Assembly (NCBI GenBank): GCA_036346405.1 | Contig: CM070548.1 | Location: 51,676,279-51,740,278, forward strand | Reading direction: 5' to 3' | DNA length: 64,000 bases | From: Phyllostachys edulis | Lineage: Eukaryota; Streptophyta; Magnoliopsida; Poales; Poaceae | In this document: positions 1-12,338 of the stretch, piece by piece | How positions within the stretch are numbered: the stretch's first letter is position 1 | Layout: the number at the start of each line of letters is the position of its first letter | Translations under genes and position numbers: made by a program | Notes under the pieces: model-generated | Database searches by the model: none | What the model saw: only the letters and a program-made list of their open reading frames with translations | What the model was told of the DNA's origin: nothing

Positions 1-2
1 CC

Positions 3-248
3 AACAAGAAGGGCTCCACCGTGACCGCGGTCAACGCGGCGCAGATCGGCGGGCTGAACAACATGGGCATCTCCCTCGCTCGCATCAACTATGCACCCTA
101 CGGCCTCAACCCTCTTCACACCCACCCATGCAACACCGAGGTTTTGACGGTGCTGGAGGGCTCGCTCTACGTCGGCTTCGTGACCTTGAACCCTGAGAAC
201 AAGCTGTTCACCAAGGTTCTCGACAAGGGAGATGTGTTCGTGTTCCCT
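3..248 (+). pseudogene. Germin-like protein fragment (cupin)
   Basis: The frame is open from the window edge and reads as the middle of a germin-like protein, a secreted cupin of the plant cell wall. Visible landmarks are the stretch GISLARINYAPYGLNP, the metal-binding HTHP histidines, the following Glu in NTEVLTVLEG, then GSLYVGFVTLNPENKLF and GDVFVFP. This is cupin box 1 and the lead to box 2. After FVFP (248) the homology stops and the frame reaches a stop within about 25 bases. The usual continuation (GLIHFQ, then the second cupin histidine) is not found downstream. Germin-like genes normally have no intron here, so I infer a break by inserted or rearranged DNA. The AAGTACTG at 249-256 could act as a splice donor, but no acceptor exon is seen. 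The N-terminus lies outside the window. Confidence 0.8.
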
Positions 249-249
249 A

Positions 250-1074
250 AGTACTGTTTTACTTGTCTCTAATGTGGACAGCATTTAGTCTGACATTAGC
301 TTATCCAAATTGGCTTATGTTAAGAACATCTTTTTATCAGACTAGCAATAAGCTGCCATGCGATCCCTGGAAAAAAAAGGTTTTTGTGGATGTAGAGGGG
401 ATCAGTATGTTGTTGTCACGTGGAATCTAGTTAATTACTGGAGGGAATCTTTGAGAATAATTTGTATTATCACTCTAAAATAGAGGTTAATGGTTTAGTA
501 GTACTCTCTCCATTGATTTTTATATGGCAGGCACGGTATGATCGGGAGCGGTTTCTGAAATTGAACTTTTGTTGGTAATTTCTTTTACAGTTATTGCATT
601 GTTCATAACCGCGAAATCATGATAGACGTACTTTCAATAGGAGTCCAACAGTGTCACTTTTGTGTCACCAAATCTATTTATTGCTGGACTAATTATTGGT
701 CAAAAATTGCAAAGTTTGGATCTCAAAATATGCAGACTGCTTAATTATAAGAATCAGTAGAGAGAGAATATCGAAACATTGTAAATTAAAACTGCTTTAA
801 AAACCCCATCGCAATCCCTAGGGAGACTGAGTAGTACTCCCACCTGTCACAAAAGAGTGACGTTCTAAAATATGTGCGGTCAAAGCAAAATAATTTTGAC
901 TAAACATATTGTCTCGAATCTATGGTTCAGATTTATAAAAATGATACGAGCAGATTTTTTTTTTTTGGAAAATACTTTCATAATATTTTACTTGTATGAC
1001 TTTTTATGAATATATAAATAAAATTGAGTGCTTAAAGTGGCCTTTCGTGGACTTTGAAAAGCAAAAAAAAAAAA
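250..1074. other. Non-coding AT-rich stretch
   Basis: No gene seen. Around 820-1045 the sequence (ACTCCCACC, then AAAATATGTGCGGTCAAAGC) resembles worn MITE-type repeats common near grass genes, but I could not define ends or a target duplication. Confidence 0.4.
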
Positions 1075-1281
1075 CAGTCTTCTGGAAGTAGCAGGCGTAC
1101 ACAAAACGGGATGGGCAAAATTAGTTACTTTGCATGGCTTCATCGAAGTTTCCATACATTCGTGCGGCCAAAAAGCAGTCTTCTGGAAGAAGTAACATTG
1201 TAGCAGGCGTACACAAAACGGGATGGGCAAAATTAGTTACTTTGTATGGCTTCATCGAATTTTCCATACATTCGTGCGGCC
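1075..1281. repeat. Tandem duplication of about 100 bp
   Basis: Copy 1 (1075-1169) and copy 2 (1176-1281) are nearly identical, from CAGTCTTCTGGAAG to CATTCGTGCGGCC. Copy 2 has an extra 11 bases (AAGTAACATTG) after the first 14. ORFs on both strands here come from the repeat and match no known protein. Confidence 0.85.
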
Positions 1282-1417
1282 ATGTTCTAATGTTGATTGG
1301 CTCCCTATACGACTTGCAAGGGTCAAGGACACTGATTGCTAGACTGCAAAGGTGGAATGCGACCAAGAAGGAAAGGACATCGATTCCAACAAACATAATC
1401 TGACAAGCACTAAGATT

Positions 1418-1930
1418 CGGGTTTGTTTGGGGAAAGTTAGGGTGTTTTTGGTTTGTTGGATGAGATTGAATGAGATAGGATGATAAAGATAGGATGGGAT
1501 CGTCTTGGATATGATGGTACAGGCAGTGTGTTTGGTTGGTTGTATGAGATAGTACGAGATTGTGTTTGGTTGGTTGTATGAGATGATACACGAATTAAGT
1601 TATAGTGTCTTATTTTTTATTTTTTTTTCCTTTTTCTTTCTTTTTTTTCTCATTTTTTCTTCCATCCTTTTCTTTTCTTTCATTTGGATGGGCCCACTGT
1701 CATAGGGCCTCCTCACTACACTGCGCTTGGACGAGCGAAGATGAATGGCGTGGTTCAGTGGATTTCTTCGAATGAAATGGTACAACATTTGAAGGGAATA
1801 TTCCCTGGCATGGAATGGTTTGGTCCGGAACCAATTGGTTGCATTCAGTGAACCAAACGCATGAACGTCCTTATTTTTCGAACCATCCTGTACCGGACCG
1901 TTCCATACAATGAACTAAACGCACCCTTAA
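1418..1930. mobile_element. Possible non-autonomous DNA transposon
   Basis: The segment opens GGGTTTGTTTGG and closes near AACTAAACGCACCC, giving rough terminal inverted repeats (GGGT-G-GTTT-GTT). The interior has the direct repeat GTGTTTGGTTGGTTGTATGA (about 1528 and 1561). No clear target duplication was found, so ends and class are uncertain. Confidence 0.3.
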
Positions 1931-2089
1931 TGGCCGAATCTCTTGGTGGCTATTTCAAGCTTTATGCCACCCACATAAGAGGCTGGGGGACATAAGAGAC
2001 TAAAATGAAAAACAGACGTTTGCGTCCAGCTGATAATGCTCAATTCAAAGATAATTCTTATGTACTGTGAGAATCAAACAGTGCTAGCA

Positions 2090-4290
2090 AAAGTTATGAG
2101 TACTGTCGGAACACGAACATGTAAATCTGTACTTTCTGTGTATTCTGCATTAGTCCAGGATCACGCTAGTGCACACAGTGGTAACATAGATGAAACATTA
2201 ATCATTCAACAAAAATAACTAATAAAGTAACAACTTAACAGTAAATATTAGCAGAGGACGTTATGGTCAAAGTTTACATAGTTTGTCATGCAGGGCTTAA
2301 AGACGGATAAATATTCTTACAGCGGAAGAAGAAAACTCATGGCAACCATCTGACATGTTCACAAGCAATCAAGTAGGGAGCGTGTCCTAGTTCGCATAGT
2401 CTTCGAAGTACTTCTCCTCATACAACTCTGGGATCCCTAGATCTTCCTCAGTGACTGATTAATAAGGCATAAAGCCGTGAGTACATAAAATACTCCGCAA
2501 GTCGTTGGGAATAGTGTGCAATTAATATTCATAGAAGGCTTAAACAAAGGAATAATTGTATGGTTATTTTGCAGACAGCAATATTGACAGTAAGTACAGT
2601 AAATAGATTAAAAATATAATTGAAAAGATTACATACATAAAGTAAACAAGTGATTTGAAACAAATAGTGAACTACCCGTTCACTTCCCAACCATTCCACT
2701 ATCCAAAGTTTAATGAAAAACTCTATATCCCATGTGAAATATATCCCCAGGTATTGTTTATAACTAGGGACACGGCTGTTCGAATAGTTTTGACACTCTA
2801 CAGAGATTGTACAGCTTGGCCCACAAGAGATAATCAACTTATAATGTCATCCAAGACACACTTCTGTAGGCATACGATTAAGTGATTATCACAAGGCTTT
2901 TACAAACCTCTTACTTAACCCAGATATGCCCGCTAAGGTATCACCATCGAAGGGTTACATCCACCACAGCCGAGGGCCCCCTCTTGCGCCATGTGAATCT
3001 ACTCGTCTATCCCGAAACCCACACCACACATGGCAGAACCAAAATCAATACATTGCTAATTAATTAGTCAAATCTATCCCATACTGGACATATGGTTGTA
3101 CGATAAGACCCAGATCAATGGCACACAAGATTAAGTCCTTATTGATTACTCAGATGAGACCACCTCCTCCCAAAATGTGCTACCCGCACCCCCTTTACTG
3201 CATGATCATTCGCTTGAGTATGAAACCATTTTGTTTAACCAGGACCAATGGCATCCCTTGCCATGGCACAACAAATTTTAAACAACAGTGGCTACCCGCC
3301 ATGATTCCATATCTCATTAAGTCAAGTTATCAAGATTAACATTGTGTATAGGAACTCATCGTACAACTAAGCATGACTATGCATACTACGCCGCCAATGT
3401 TGGTATTACAATTATGTCCAACTAATATCAACCCTTTCTATGGTGTCCAAAGATACATGGCATTCACAAATATTCAAGGTGGTATATATAATGTCAATTT
3501 GGTAATTAGCTACCTCGGAAACAATTTATATACAAATATCATGCATATAGATATAAAACAATATTTTTTTTGCAATAATGGGTACAACATTATCAAAGGT
3601 CTACGACTTGTCCTCGTCGAAGATTGGAGTTACTCATGCAGACCGGTCCAAGAAGGCTTCGGCAGTGCCGGATTCTATACGCACAAAATGAGATAAATAA
3701 ATTACAATAAATCCAAATAAAATCCAAAAATTAGCAAATAGATACTGATAGAGAGATATTGAATTTATATGGATTTAGGAATAAGAATCGACGGAATCAT
3801 AGTTTGTATGAAGGAGAATGAACATCCAAAAGATTGTCAGAAAATGAAAGTGCTGAAAATTGAGAAGGAGGGAATATTCCCTAGAATATTCCTTTTCAGA
3901 AATAACACAATAAATCAACTAGCTAACATAAGGGCCCCACTTGCTAGTGAGTCAAGAGAAGAAAGAAGGAAGAAACAAGGAAAGAACAGAGGAGGGGAGC
4001 GATTACTCTAGGCAACAGCAGCGCCAACGAACGGCGGCGCGGGAGGGCCGAGTGACCGGCAAAATGGGTTCCCAAGACCTCGGGGGTGTGAGGGGAGGCG
4101 GCGGCACAGGTGTAGTGGCATCTGCAATGGCGGCGGCAGGCGGGCGAAGGCAATGTGAGCACCAGCTCAGTGTGGGCTCGGGGAGCACATCGGGCCACTT
4201 GGGGAGGCCGAAGGGGGTCTGTAGAAGCAAGGCGACAACGGCCGGTGGTAGGGAGATGGTGGCGGTGGCAGCAGCAGCACTCTAGGCCCA
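2090..4290 (-). mobile_element. Gypsy LTR-derived fragment
   Basis: This stretch is colinear with the 5' LTR of the chromovirus at 60591-63524. Matching blocks include GTGCACACAGTGGTAACATA (2168) against the block near 60660, CTCTACAGAGATTGTACAG (2799) near 61300, and CTACGACTTGTCCTCGTCGA (3601) near 62070. It ends in a GC-rich part (about 3990-4280) like that at 62.6-62.8 kb. The orientation (minus) is inferred from that LTR. ORFs inside it are by-products, not genes. Confidence 0.65.
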
Positions 4291-5480
4291 TGAATGTCAT
4301 ACCCCCGGGTGTAGAATACCCAAAGACTCTATGTGTGTACCATGCTAGTCCCATGATCAGTGGCTAGTACACACATTCACAACATTTGGCATTCACATCC
4401 ATACATCCATGGTCGACCGACCAAATAAAAGTAGATATCAACAGAGTAAAAAGTAGCAGCAGAAACAAAAGAGATGGTGGTAATTAAATTTCAGCGGCAT
4501 GCCCACCAACCCTCAGGCAACCGACAAGAAACAAGGCCTAGATAGACCCGTCACCGAACTCTCTGGTTTCGGGTGCGAAGAAAGTGCCATCTGGCATTGG
4601 CTCATCCTCAAACTCTTAACAACAATGTAAGTAAGATTGAGTACAATGTGTACTCAGCAAGACTTGTAGTGTATCGTAAATTTTAATATAAATGCAAGGC
4701 TAACAAAGGATGAAGCTCTACTCTACATGTTATTTTTCTTTAAGCCAGTTTTATTTGCAATAGCGTACATCGTAATTTGCAACGGAAAGTTTAAAAGCAA
4801 TTAAATAGATACAGGACAATAGTAAGCAATTGAATGAATAATAACAACAACTCACAATCCTGCTCGGCTGCGAGCAACATTTCATTTTTAGCCATAGACA
4901 TGACAATTAATTCAAATAAAAACCCACAAGTCATTTCCCATGTTTTTCCAATAAGACAGTTTTTTTTATGAAAATCAAAACTATACCCATATCGTATGCA
5001 CTAAGCACACTCATGACCGCGAGCATGGCTATTTAAATAGATTTACACTCTGCAGAGGTGTACAACTTTACCCATAGTACACGAATTCTCTAGTTTATTC
5101 GGCATCCGCCTATACCACCACTCACTACCATAGGTAAGCAGTTTAAAGCATATGTCGAGGCCTTTACATCATCTAGTCCTACCCTTGCACTAGCCCAGTG
5201 AATGTTATTCCTTACTTCACCTAGGTTTATGCCCCAATCTCAGTGAGGCATTCGCAGTTCTGTCGGCAAGCTTTGTGCCGAACACCATGGTGAAGGGAGC
5301 CCCTTCGAACATGCCTAAACCGGTCATGTCCGCACTACTATGGCCTACCAATGTGCAAGGCTAGTTTTCAATGACTTAATCAGCTAAGGTCATCCCATAC
5401 CGGCACATATGGTTGTACACTAGGCTTAGATTGGAGTTGTTGGCGTCCGGTCCTTAATTGACCCGGGTAAGAATCTCCCC
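4291..5480 (-). mobile_element. Second Gypsy LTR-derived fragment
   Basis: The start restarts the LTR-edge pattern (CTAGTCCCATGATCAGTGGC, 4345) also seen at 60640. It then repeats other LTR landmarks: a GTACTCAGCAAGACTTG block near 4650 and ACACTCTGCAGAGGTGTACA at 5045. It therefore looks like another LTR piece of the same broad group. It abuts the truncated pol at 5488 with no intact polypurine tract or LTR end visible. Confidence 0.55.
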
Positions 5481-5487
5481 CTATCTA

Positions 5488-7195
5488 CTAGTAAGGTACA
5501 CCCTTCACTCTTCTCATACTATAATAGATATCGAAGTCTTTTCGAATATCTGACAAAATTAGCACTGGTGCTGATGTCAAACATTTCTTCAATTCTTGAA
5601 AACTTTTCTCACAAGTTGGGGTCCAAGTGAACTTTTTCTTTTTTTTAAACAATTGCGTAAGAAGCTTAGCAATCATTGAAAATCCTTTGATGAAATGGCG
5701 ATAATATCCGACAATTCCCAAGAAACTGTGAATCTGAGTTACTGTCTTGGGTTGCTCCCAATGTAATACTGCTTTAACTTTTTCAGGATCGACTACTACT
5801 CCTTGAGCGGTCATCACGTGACCAAGGAAATCAACTTCTTGCTTCCAACAATCGCACTTGCTGAACTTAACATACAACGGATGCTCTCTAAGTTTCTCCC
5901 GTATTAATCTCAAATGCTCAGCATGTTATTCTGTTATGGAATAAACCAAAATGTCATCGATGAACACCACTACAAACTTTTCCAAATATTCCATGAATAC
6001 CTTGTTCATCATGTTCTTGAAATATGCAGGGGCATTAGTCAGGCCAAAGGACATGATTAAGAACTCATAATGTCCATTCCGCGTAGAAAAAGCGGCCTTT
6101 GGTATATCCTTCGGACAAATTTTAAACTGATGGTAACCTGATCACATATCAATCTTTGAGAACACTCTGGCTCCTTTCATTTGATAAAACAAATCATCAA
6201 TTTGGGCAAGGGGATACTTGTTCTTGATAGTAATTTCATTAAGAACACGATAATCAATGCACATCCTCATGCTTCCATTTTCTTTCTAACAAACAAGACT
6301 GGCGCTTCCCATGGCGACAAACTAGGTCTCACGAAACCTTTCTCAAGAAGTTCTTCAATCTGCTTCTTCATCTCTACTAACTCACCAGCTGGCATCCGAT
6401 AGGGTCTCTTCGAAATCGGTGCTATTCTGGACACTAGATCGATAACGAACTCGATGTCACGGTCTGGTGGCATCCCTGGCAAATCTTCTAGAAAAACATC
6501 TAGATATTCTCTGACAATAGGTACATCCTCCAAAGAAACAGCCTTTAGGCTATTAATTAACAAATGTCCATCACGCACTGTGGTGGCTAGATACTCCACT
6601 TTCTTTCCATTGGCACCTTCGATTGTTACGGCTCTTCAGCCACAATCTAGCACAACTTTGTGCTTTGATAACCAATCCATGTCAAGAATGACATCTAAAG
6701 TTTGGGTGTCTAAGACAATAAGGTTGGCTAGGAACTCAACTCCAGCTATGAGTAACTTAGCTCCTAAACATCCCACTCTATAGCTTAACTCTACTCAGGC
6801 GACTGAACTAACAGAGTATGTTTAAGATGCATAACCACCAAATTATTCTTGGTTGCGAAAACTCGAGAAACAAACGAATGCGAAGCTCCAGAATCAAACA
6901 AAACTGATGCAGGTACTGAGTTAACTAGAAACTTACCCAGTACAACGTTAGGTGCTTCCTAAGCTCCTTCTAGAGTGACGTGGATGACACGGCCTCTGAC
7001 CACAGACTGTGGTGCTCCTCTGGCTTGACCAGCGACTTGAGGTGCTCGTCGGTTGATGCTTGGCGCTGGCATCTTGGCTGGTGTAGCTCCAAGGTTGAAA
7101 TGCACTGGAGTCATTGTTCCCTTCTGCAGACAGTTGTTCGTGAAGTGTCTCGGCTCTCGGCAGGTATAGCAAACTCTAGCTCCACTTCATTTTAG
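5488..7195 (-). pseudogene. Truncated Gypsy gag-pol remnant
   Basis: Read on the minus strand this is a decayed chromovirus-type polyprotein piece. In order it shows a gag zinc knuckle (CYTCREPRHFTNNC, fitting C-x2-C-x4-H-x4-C, near 7130-7170), a retroviral-type protease site (LFDSGASHSFVS, near 6880-6905), and the reverse-transcriptase start (ELVEMKKQIEELLEKGFVRP, near 6330-6390). Then come the RT catalytic site FIDDILVY near 5950, and the thumb/RNase H lead (FLGHVMTAQGVVVDPEKVKA). Stops and frameshifts break it, and it ends in early RNase H at about 5488. Integrase is missing. It cannot encode an active element. Confidence 0.85.
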
Positions 7196-7397
7196 GTATC
7201 CTGTAGGCTAATACCTTTTTTCCTCATTGGACACTAGAAAAAATTAAGGCTTTAAGCACATCCTTCCATACAGTTGAGAGTACTTTGTCTATTAGGACAC
7301 TAGTATATATGTTATTAAAATGTACTCTCTTGTTCAAACATCAGCTTGTTTTTCCCATTACCTAAGTCCCGGGATCTCCGATCAAAAAAGGTATGGG
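7196..7397. other. Short junction between two retroelement remnants
   Basis: About 200 bases with no recognised gene lie between the Gypsy zinc knuckle and the Copia RNase H end. They probably include 3' non-coding DNA of the Copia fragment. Confidence 0.35.
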
Positions 7398-9990
7398 TTA
7401 CTGTTGAGTTGTAACTCCAATGGGTCCTATTCCCATGTCCATAGATGCAACGGAAATCGCCTTCCGTGCTAGCTTCTTTGTGAAAGGGTCTGCCAGATTT
7501 TTCTCAATGCGTATATAATTCACAATAATCACTCCGGAGTTCCTTAGTTTTCTGACAGATTTAAGTCTATGCTTCACGTGTCTGGAGGACTTCATATTAT
7601 CCTTAGTACTTGCAACCTTAATCAACACTGTTTGGTTATCACCGTACATTAGGATTGCTGGTATTGGTTTCTCAACCAGTGGCAAGTCCAACAAAAGCTC
7701 TCTAAGACATTTAGCCTCAATAGTAGCTATGTCTAGTGCTACAAGTTCTGCTTCTATGGTTGACCTCATCAATATGGTCTGTTTATACGACCTCCATGAA
7801 ACTGCAGCACTTGCTAGGGTAAAGACATAACCACTTGTAGCTTTGATCTCATCTACATCATATATCTAATTTGAATCACTATATACTTCTAATACAGAAG
7901 GATACCCAGTATAGTGAATTCCGTATGAGGTTGTGCCTCTCAAGTAGCGCAACACTCTCTCAAGTGCCTCCCGGTGATCATCTCCTGGGTTAGAAGTAAA
8001 CCGACTTAATTTTCTCACAGCAAATGATATGCCAGGTCTTGTGACACCAGATAAATACATAAGGAACCCAATAATTTGTGAATATCTTAATTGATCTTTT
8101 CCCGGCCCTTGGTTCTTTCGAAGCTTAATGCTCACATCATAGGGCATTGGAGAAATTTTACAATTCTCGTAGCCAAAACAGTTTATGATTTTCTCAGCAT
8201 AACAGGATTGGTTCAAAGTGATCCCATCCTCGTTCTCAATCAATTTAATATTCAGAATGACATCTGCCTCTCCTAAGTCTTTCATATCAAAGCATCGAGA
8301 TAAGAAATATTTAACCTCATCAATTATGGCAGTGTTTGTTCTAAATATAAGTATGTCATCCATATACAGGCTCAAGATTACTCCTTGACCCCCACCATAA
8401 TGATAATATACACATTTATCAGCTTCATTCACAACAAAGCCAACAGATGTCAAAGTTTTATCAAACTTCTCATGCCATTGTTTAGGTGCTAGCTTTAGAC
8501 CATATAAGGATTTCAATAATCTGCATACCTTATTTTCCTATCTAGAAATCACAAAACCATCCAGTTGATCCATACATATTTCTTCCTCCAACTCTCCATT
8601 AAGAAAAGCTGTCTTTACGTCCGTTTGATGGACATGTAGACCATAGGAAGATGCTAACACAAGGAGCACTCTGATGGTGGTTAGTCTGGCGATAGGAGAA
8701 TATGTATCAAAGAAATCTTCTCCATCTTCATGGGTGTAACCCTTGGCCACATGCCTTACCTTGTACTTCTCAATAGTACCATCAGACCTTAGTTTCTTTT
8801 TAAAGGCCCACGTACATCCTACAGGTTTGCACCCGATAGGACGATTAGTGATCTCCCAAGTCCCGTTAGCCATGATAGAGTCCATCTCGCTACAGATTGC
8901 TTCTTTCCAGTACTCAGCATCAGAAGATGCATAAGCCTCTGAACATCATCCACGAGGTATACAATAAAGTCATTACCAAAGGTTTTTATCAACACTTTGT
9001 TTCTTGCTCCTACGAGGAGCTTCTGTGACTAGATTGTTTTCCTCCTCAGGGTTATCACATATTGGTTCAGAAATTGGGGGAAGTTCAGAAGTTTGATTAT
9101 TCTCACTTTCAATATTTTCAGTTTGAACATTCTCGGTTCGTGAAGTACTGCCTGCAGTTCTCATAGGAAAATAATCCTCAAAGAATGAAGCATCTCTAGA
9201 CTCCATTATTGTGTTAGCAATAATCTCAGGAGTATCTAATTTAACTGCTAAAAATCTATAGGTCGTGCTATTATGAGCATATCCTAGAAAAATACAATCA
9301 ATTGTTTTAGTTCCAAGCTTTCTTTTTTTTCTGCAATGGTATATTGACCTTTGCCAAACACCCCTAAGTTCGCAGAAAATTGACATTAGGTTTTCTCCCC
9401 TTCCATCCTTCATATGGAGTAATCTTACTCTTTTTAGTGATTACTCTGTTTAGGACGAAAGTTGCTGTCAATATAGCTTCCCCCACCATACCTTAGGCAT
9501 ACCAGCACTCTCTAACATGGTATTCACTAAGTCTGTTAGTGTCTAGTTTTTCCTCTCAGCTACCCCTATTTGATTGGGGTGGATATGGTGGTGTGAATTC
9601 ATGGATTATTCCATGCTCAGAACATAATTGGAAAAATTCATGAGAGATGTACTATCCTCAATGATCAGACCTCAGTCTTTTTATTTTCTTCTCTAGTTGG
9701 TTCCCAACCTCGGCCTTATAAGTCTTAAAGTAGTTTAAAGCTTCATCCTTAGTTTTTAGCAAATAAACATAGCAGCAGCGTGTTGCATCATCAATAAAAG
9801 TTAGAAAATATCTTTTGCCTCCTTTTGTCAGCAATCCATTCATTTCACACAAATCTGAATGAACAAGATCTAATGGTGCCAAGTCCTTTTCGTCCTCTAA
9901 TCCCTTAAAGGGTTTGCGAGGTTGCTTTGCTTGCACGCATGACTGACACTTTGATCCTTTGACAATTTCACATTTTTCGGTTTTTTTAGG
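7398..9990 (-). pseudogene. Decayed Copia pol remnant
   Basis: On the minus strand the Ty1/Copia order is kept. A zinc-binding pre-integrase end is near 9920-9980. The integrase core (LDLVHSDLCEMNG, then FIDDATRCCYVYLL) lies at about 9660-9900. Reverse transcriptase follows (CTWAFKKKLRSDGTIEKYK near 8790; the catalytic LYMDDILIF near 8350-8370; SLYGLKLAPKQWHEKF near 8490). RNase H is last (EAELVALDIATIEAKCLREL near 7720; KNLADPFTKK near 7480). Several stops and frameshifts split it into at least five blocks. No LTR of this element was identified. Confidence 0.85.
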
Positions 9991-10663
9991 TGATATGGCA
10001 ACACATTGGTTTCTGTCCCATTTTTTATTATTTCTTTTTGGTTATTTATCGTGTTAGGGCCTCTTTGCGTAAAAATGCAATATTCCGGATTCCAAAGGAA
10101 TGTATTGTGCGGCCGTTTGGTACGTAGGAAAAGCTCAATCAAATTCCAGAGGATGGCATATTTGCTTTCTACACTGTTTTTCTATATTACGTAGTTTAGT
10201 AGAACCCGCTAGTGTATATGTTGAAATTTGTCTAGTTGAAACATGTTCGGTTGTACTACTTAAAAATTAGAGTTAATGGTTATCCATCCTCTTCACTCTC
10301 CCACCCCTATCTCTCTCTACTGACACGCAGGCCACATTATCAGCAAATTATCTCCTCGCATCGTGCGCTCCCTATTCCTCTCCTAGCATCACCTGCGACG
10401 CCGCCTGCGCTTCCTCCTCCTTTATACCCTCACCTCCACCCCCGCTCTTCTGCTCTGCTCCGTGCGTGCTTCCTCCCCCTCCCCCATCACCGCTTCCATC
10501 AGTCGGATCTGGATGAGCCTCACTTCCTTCTCTCCGCTCCTACTCTTCTACTCTACTCCGCGCACCTTGACGAATTGAGATATATTATATCTACTTTAAT
10601 TGATAAACTATTACATTTATGAGATGTTTTGTAGCAATATACGGGCACTTCACTAGTATAGTT
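9991..10663. other. Non-coding, C-rich stretch
   Basis: No gene supported. 10290-10560 is pyrimidine-rich on the plus strand (CTCCT/CACC runs), giving an open but unrecognisable frame. The motif GTCTAGTTGAAA, unit of the next repeat, already appears once near 10230. Confidence 0.4.
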
Positions 10664-10935
10664 AAAATTGTCTAGTGAAAGTTGTCTAGTTAAAAGATGT
10701 CTAGTTGAAACTTGTCCACTTGAAAGATGTCTAGTTCAAAGGTGTCTAGTTGAAACTTATACAGTCGAAAGGTGTAGTCGAAAGGTGTCTAGTTGAAAGG
10801 TATCTAGATGAAAGTTGTATAGTCAAAAGTTGTATAGTTGAAAGTTGTACAGTCGATATATGGCTTGTTGAAAGGTATCCAATTTGAAGGAGTTAGTTGT
10901 CTATTTGAAAGGTGTCCTGTTGAAAATCTTGTCTT
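10664..10935. repeat. 15-bp minisatellite
   Basis: Roughly 17 imperfect head-to-tail copies of GTCTAGTTGAAAGGT and variants such as GTATAGTTGAAAGTT. Copies at 10800-10860 are in exact 15-base register; earlier ones carry small indels. Confidence 0.85.
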
Positions 10936-12210
10936 TTATCGCTAATCAGTGAAACTTAATTACAACATGCTTTAATTAGAATTTTTTAATCAACAAACTA
11001 GATTTTGACGCAAGGATACTTCGTTTTTTTACGCCCTCGGTTAAAACTAAACCACACGGATGAATTAATTAGGAGTAAGCAATAGGTGCAGCATCTTTTT
11101 ACTGTTCGGGGACTCATGCTACTCATCGCGCCGAACACGAGGAGAATGCGTAGCTGGTTCACTCGGTGCTGATTTTTTTTTTTTACCAATGCAGGGAGCG
11201 TGCAGCATGCTGTACGCGAGTTGGAACAGAATCAACAGATACACTCCGGCCAGGCGCCGATCGTGACTTGCTGGAGTCTTGGGCGGAGCGGCAGACGGCG
11301 AGCCGAAAGATAAAGGCAGCACATGGGAGCTCGCGATCATCAGCGAGGCGAGGCGCCGCATACGGGCGGCGGCCGCCAACTTAAGAGCGCGGCGCCGGCG
11401 CGGGCTTGATCTCAACCACGAGGCCAGGCGCGAACCGGAAGCGAGTTTGAGGGACAAGTTCGTTGGCTCCTTTCTTAACACAGCTTCTGTTATAGCAGTA
11501 ATAATGCATGCTGGAATGAAATTGGATACGTCTTCTCTCAAAATTTTATACAGACAACGAATGAATAGATGAATGTGTGGTGTGTCTGGCCATTACTCAC
11601 TAGGGTAGAAGTGAAAAGCAAGCAACCCGCAAAGAACATATATCAACGACGACACAAACAGATTCGACATGTTTTTGCCACCTTAGCTTCACCATCCAAG
11701 CGCCCATCAGCTTAAAATGGTTCTCATATAGCTATGGCTCTGAACAGTAAGAGTTGAAAGGGTTTTTTCTTTGATTTGAACCAACCAAATGATGGATGGT
11801 TAAGCTTACATTGCAAATACGAATGATGAAACAACATGTATGACCATTGTACCGGACAGATCATCCTTCAGTTCGACTGTTGTACAACAACTTCACTCAG
11901 ACAAATACAATTAGAACGGCTGGACTATGCGCTATGTTGTTCATTTGCGGTGTTGAATTTCAGGAGTAAAGAATGTGCGACTGGATGAGGAACAGCTCGG
12001 CCGGTGCCAAAGATGGAAGCTAAATTAACGGCTCATGTCGCCTCACAACATCAGCATCACAAGTTCGCAAGCTACTGGCATTCATTACAGCTGACAAATC
12101 ATTCAGTTAGAAATGATTCAGCAACTTATTGGGTCAGCACTCCATTGTGGGGCTATCCATCCTCTGGTTAGATCCTTTTATGTATGCTTTTCCCCCCTCT
12201 CTTCAATGGC
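10936..12210. other. Downstream flank of the demethylase gene
   Basis: No coding region recognised. 11270-11460 is GC-rich with many CG pairs and gives overlapping open frames on both strands without any family signature. The part next to 12211 is the likely 3' UTR of the minus-strand demethylase gene; the exact polyadenylation site could not be fixed. Confidence 0.4.
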
Positions 12211-12338
12211 CTATTCTTCCTCTCTTGCTGCTGCAGGCCTTTTGCCTCTTGTAACCTTGCTGGCAGGAAAATGCAGCCTTGCATAAAGCGGTCTTGGTGC
12301 CCTCAATGTCCTATCAAAGCCCCTCACGCAAACAAATC
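12211..12338 (-). CDS. ROS1: Demethylase terminal exon 17
   Basis: After a 5.9-kb intron the last exon encodes FVCVRGFDRTLRAPRPLYAR, LHFPASKVTRGKRP and AAAREEE, then TAG. This is the invariant C-terminal end of the family. The acceptor is CTGCAG at 12339-12344, and the split glycine codon (G|GA) matches exon 16. The exon falls in a frame with no long ORF of its own. Confidence 0.95.

Noticed and set aside
3944..4354. Opposing ORFs of 70-136 residues
   Set aside because: They lie in the GC-rich part of a Gypsy LTR fragment, overlap on both strands and match no family.
10664..10935. CRISPR-like repeat array
   Set aside because: Units are contiguous 15-mers without unique spacers, and this is a plant nuclear region.
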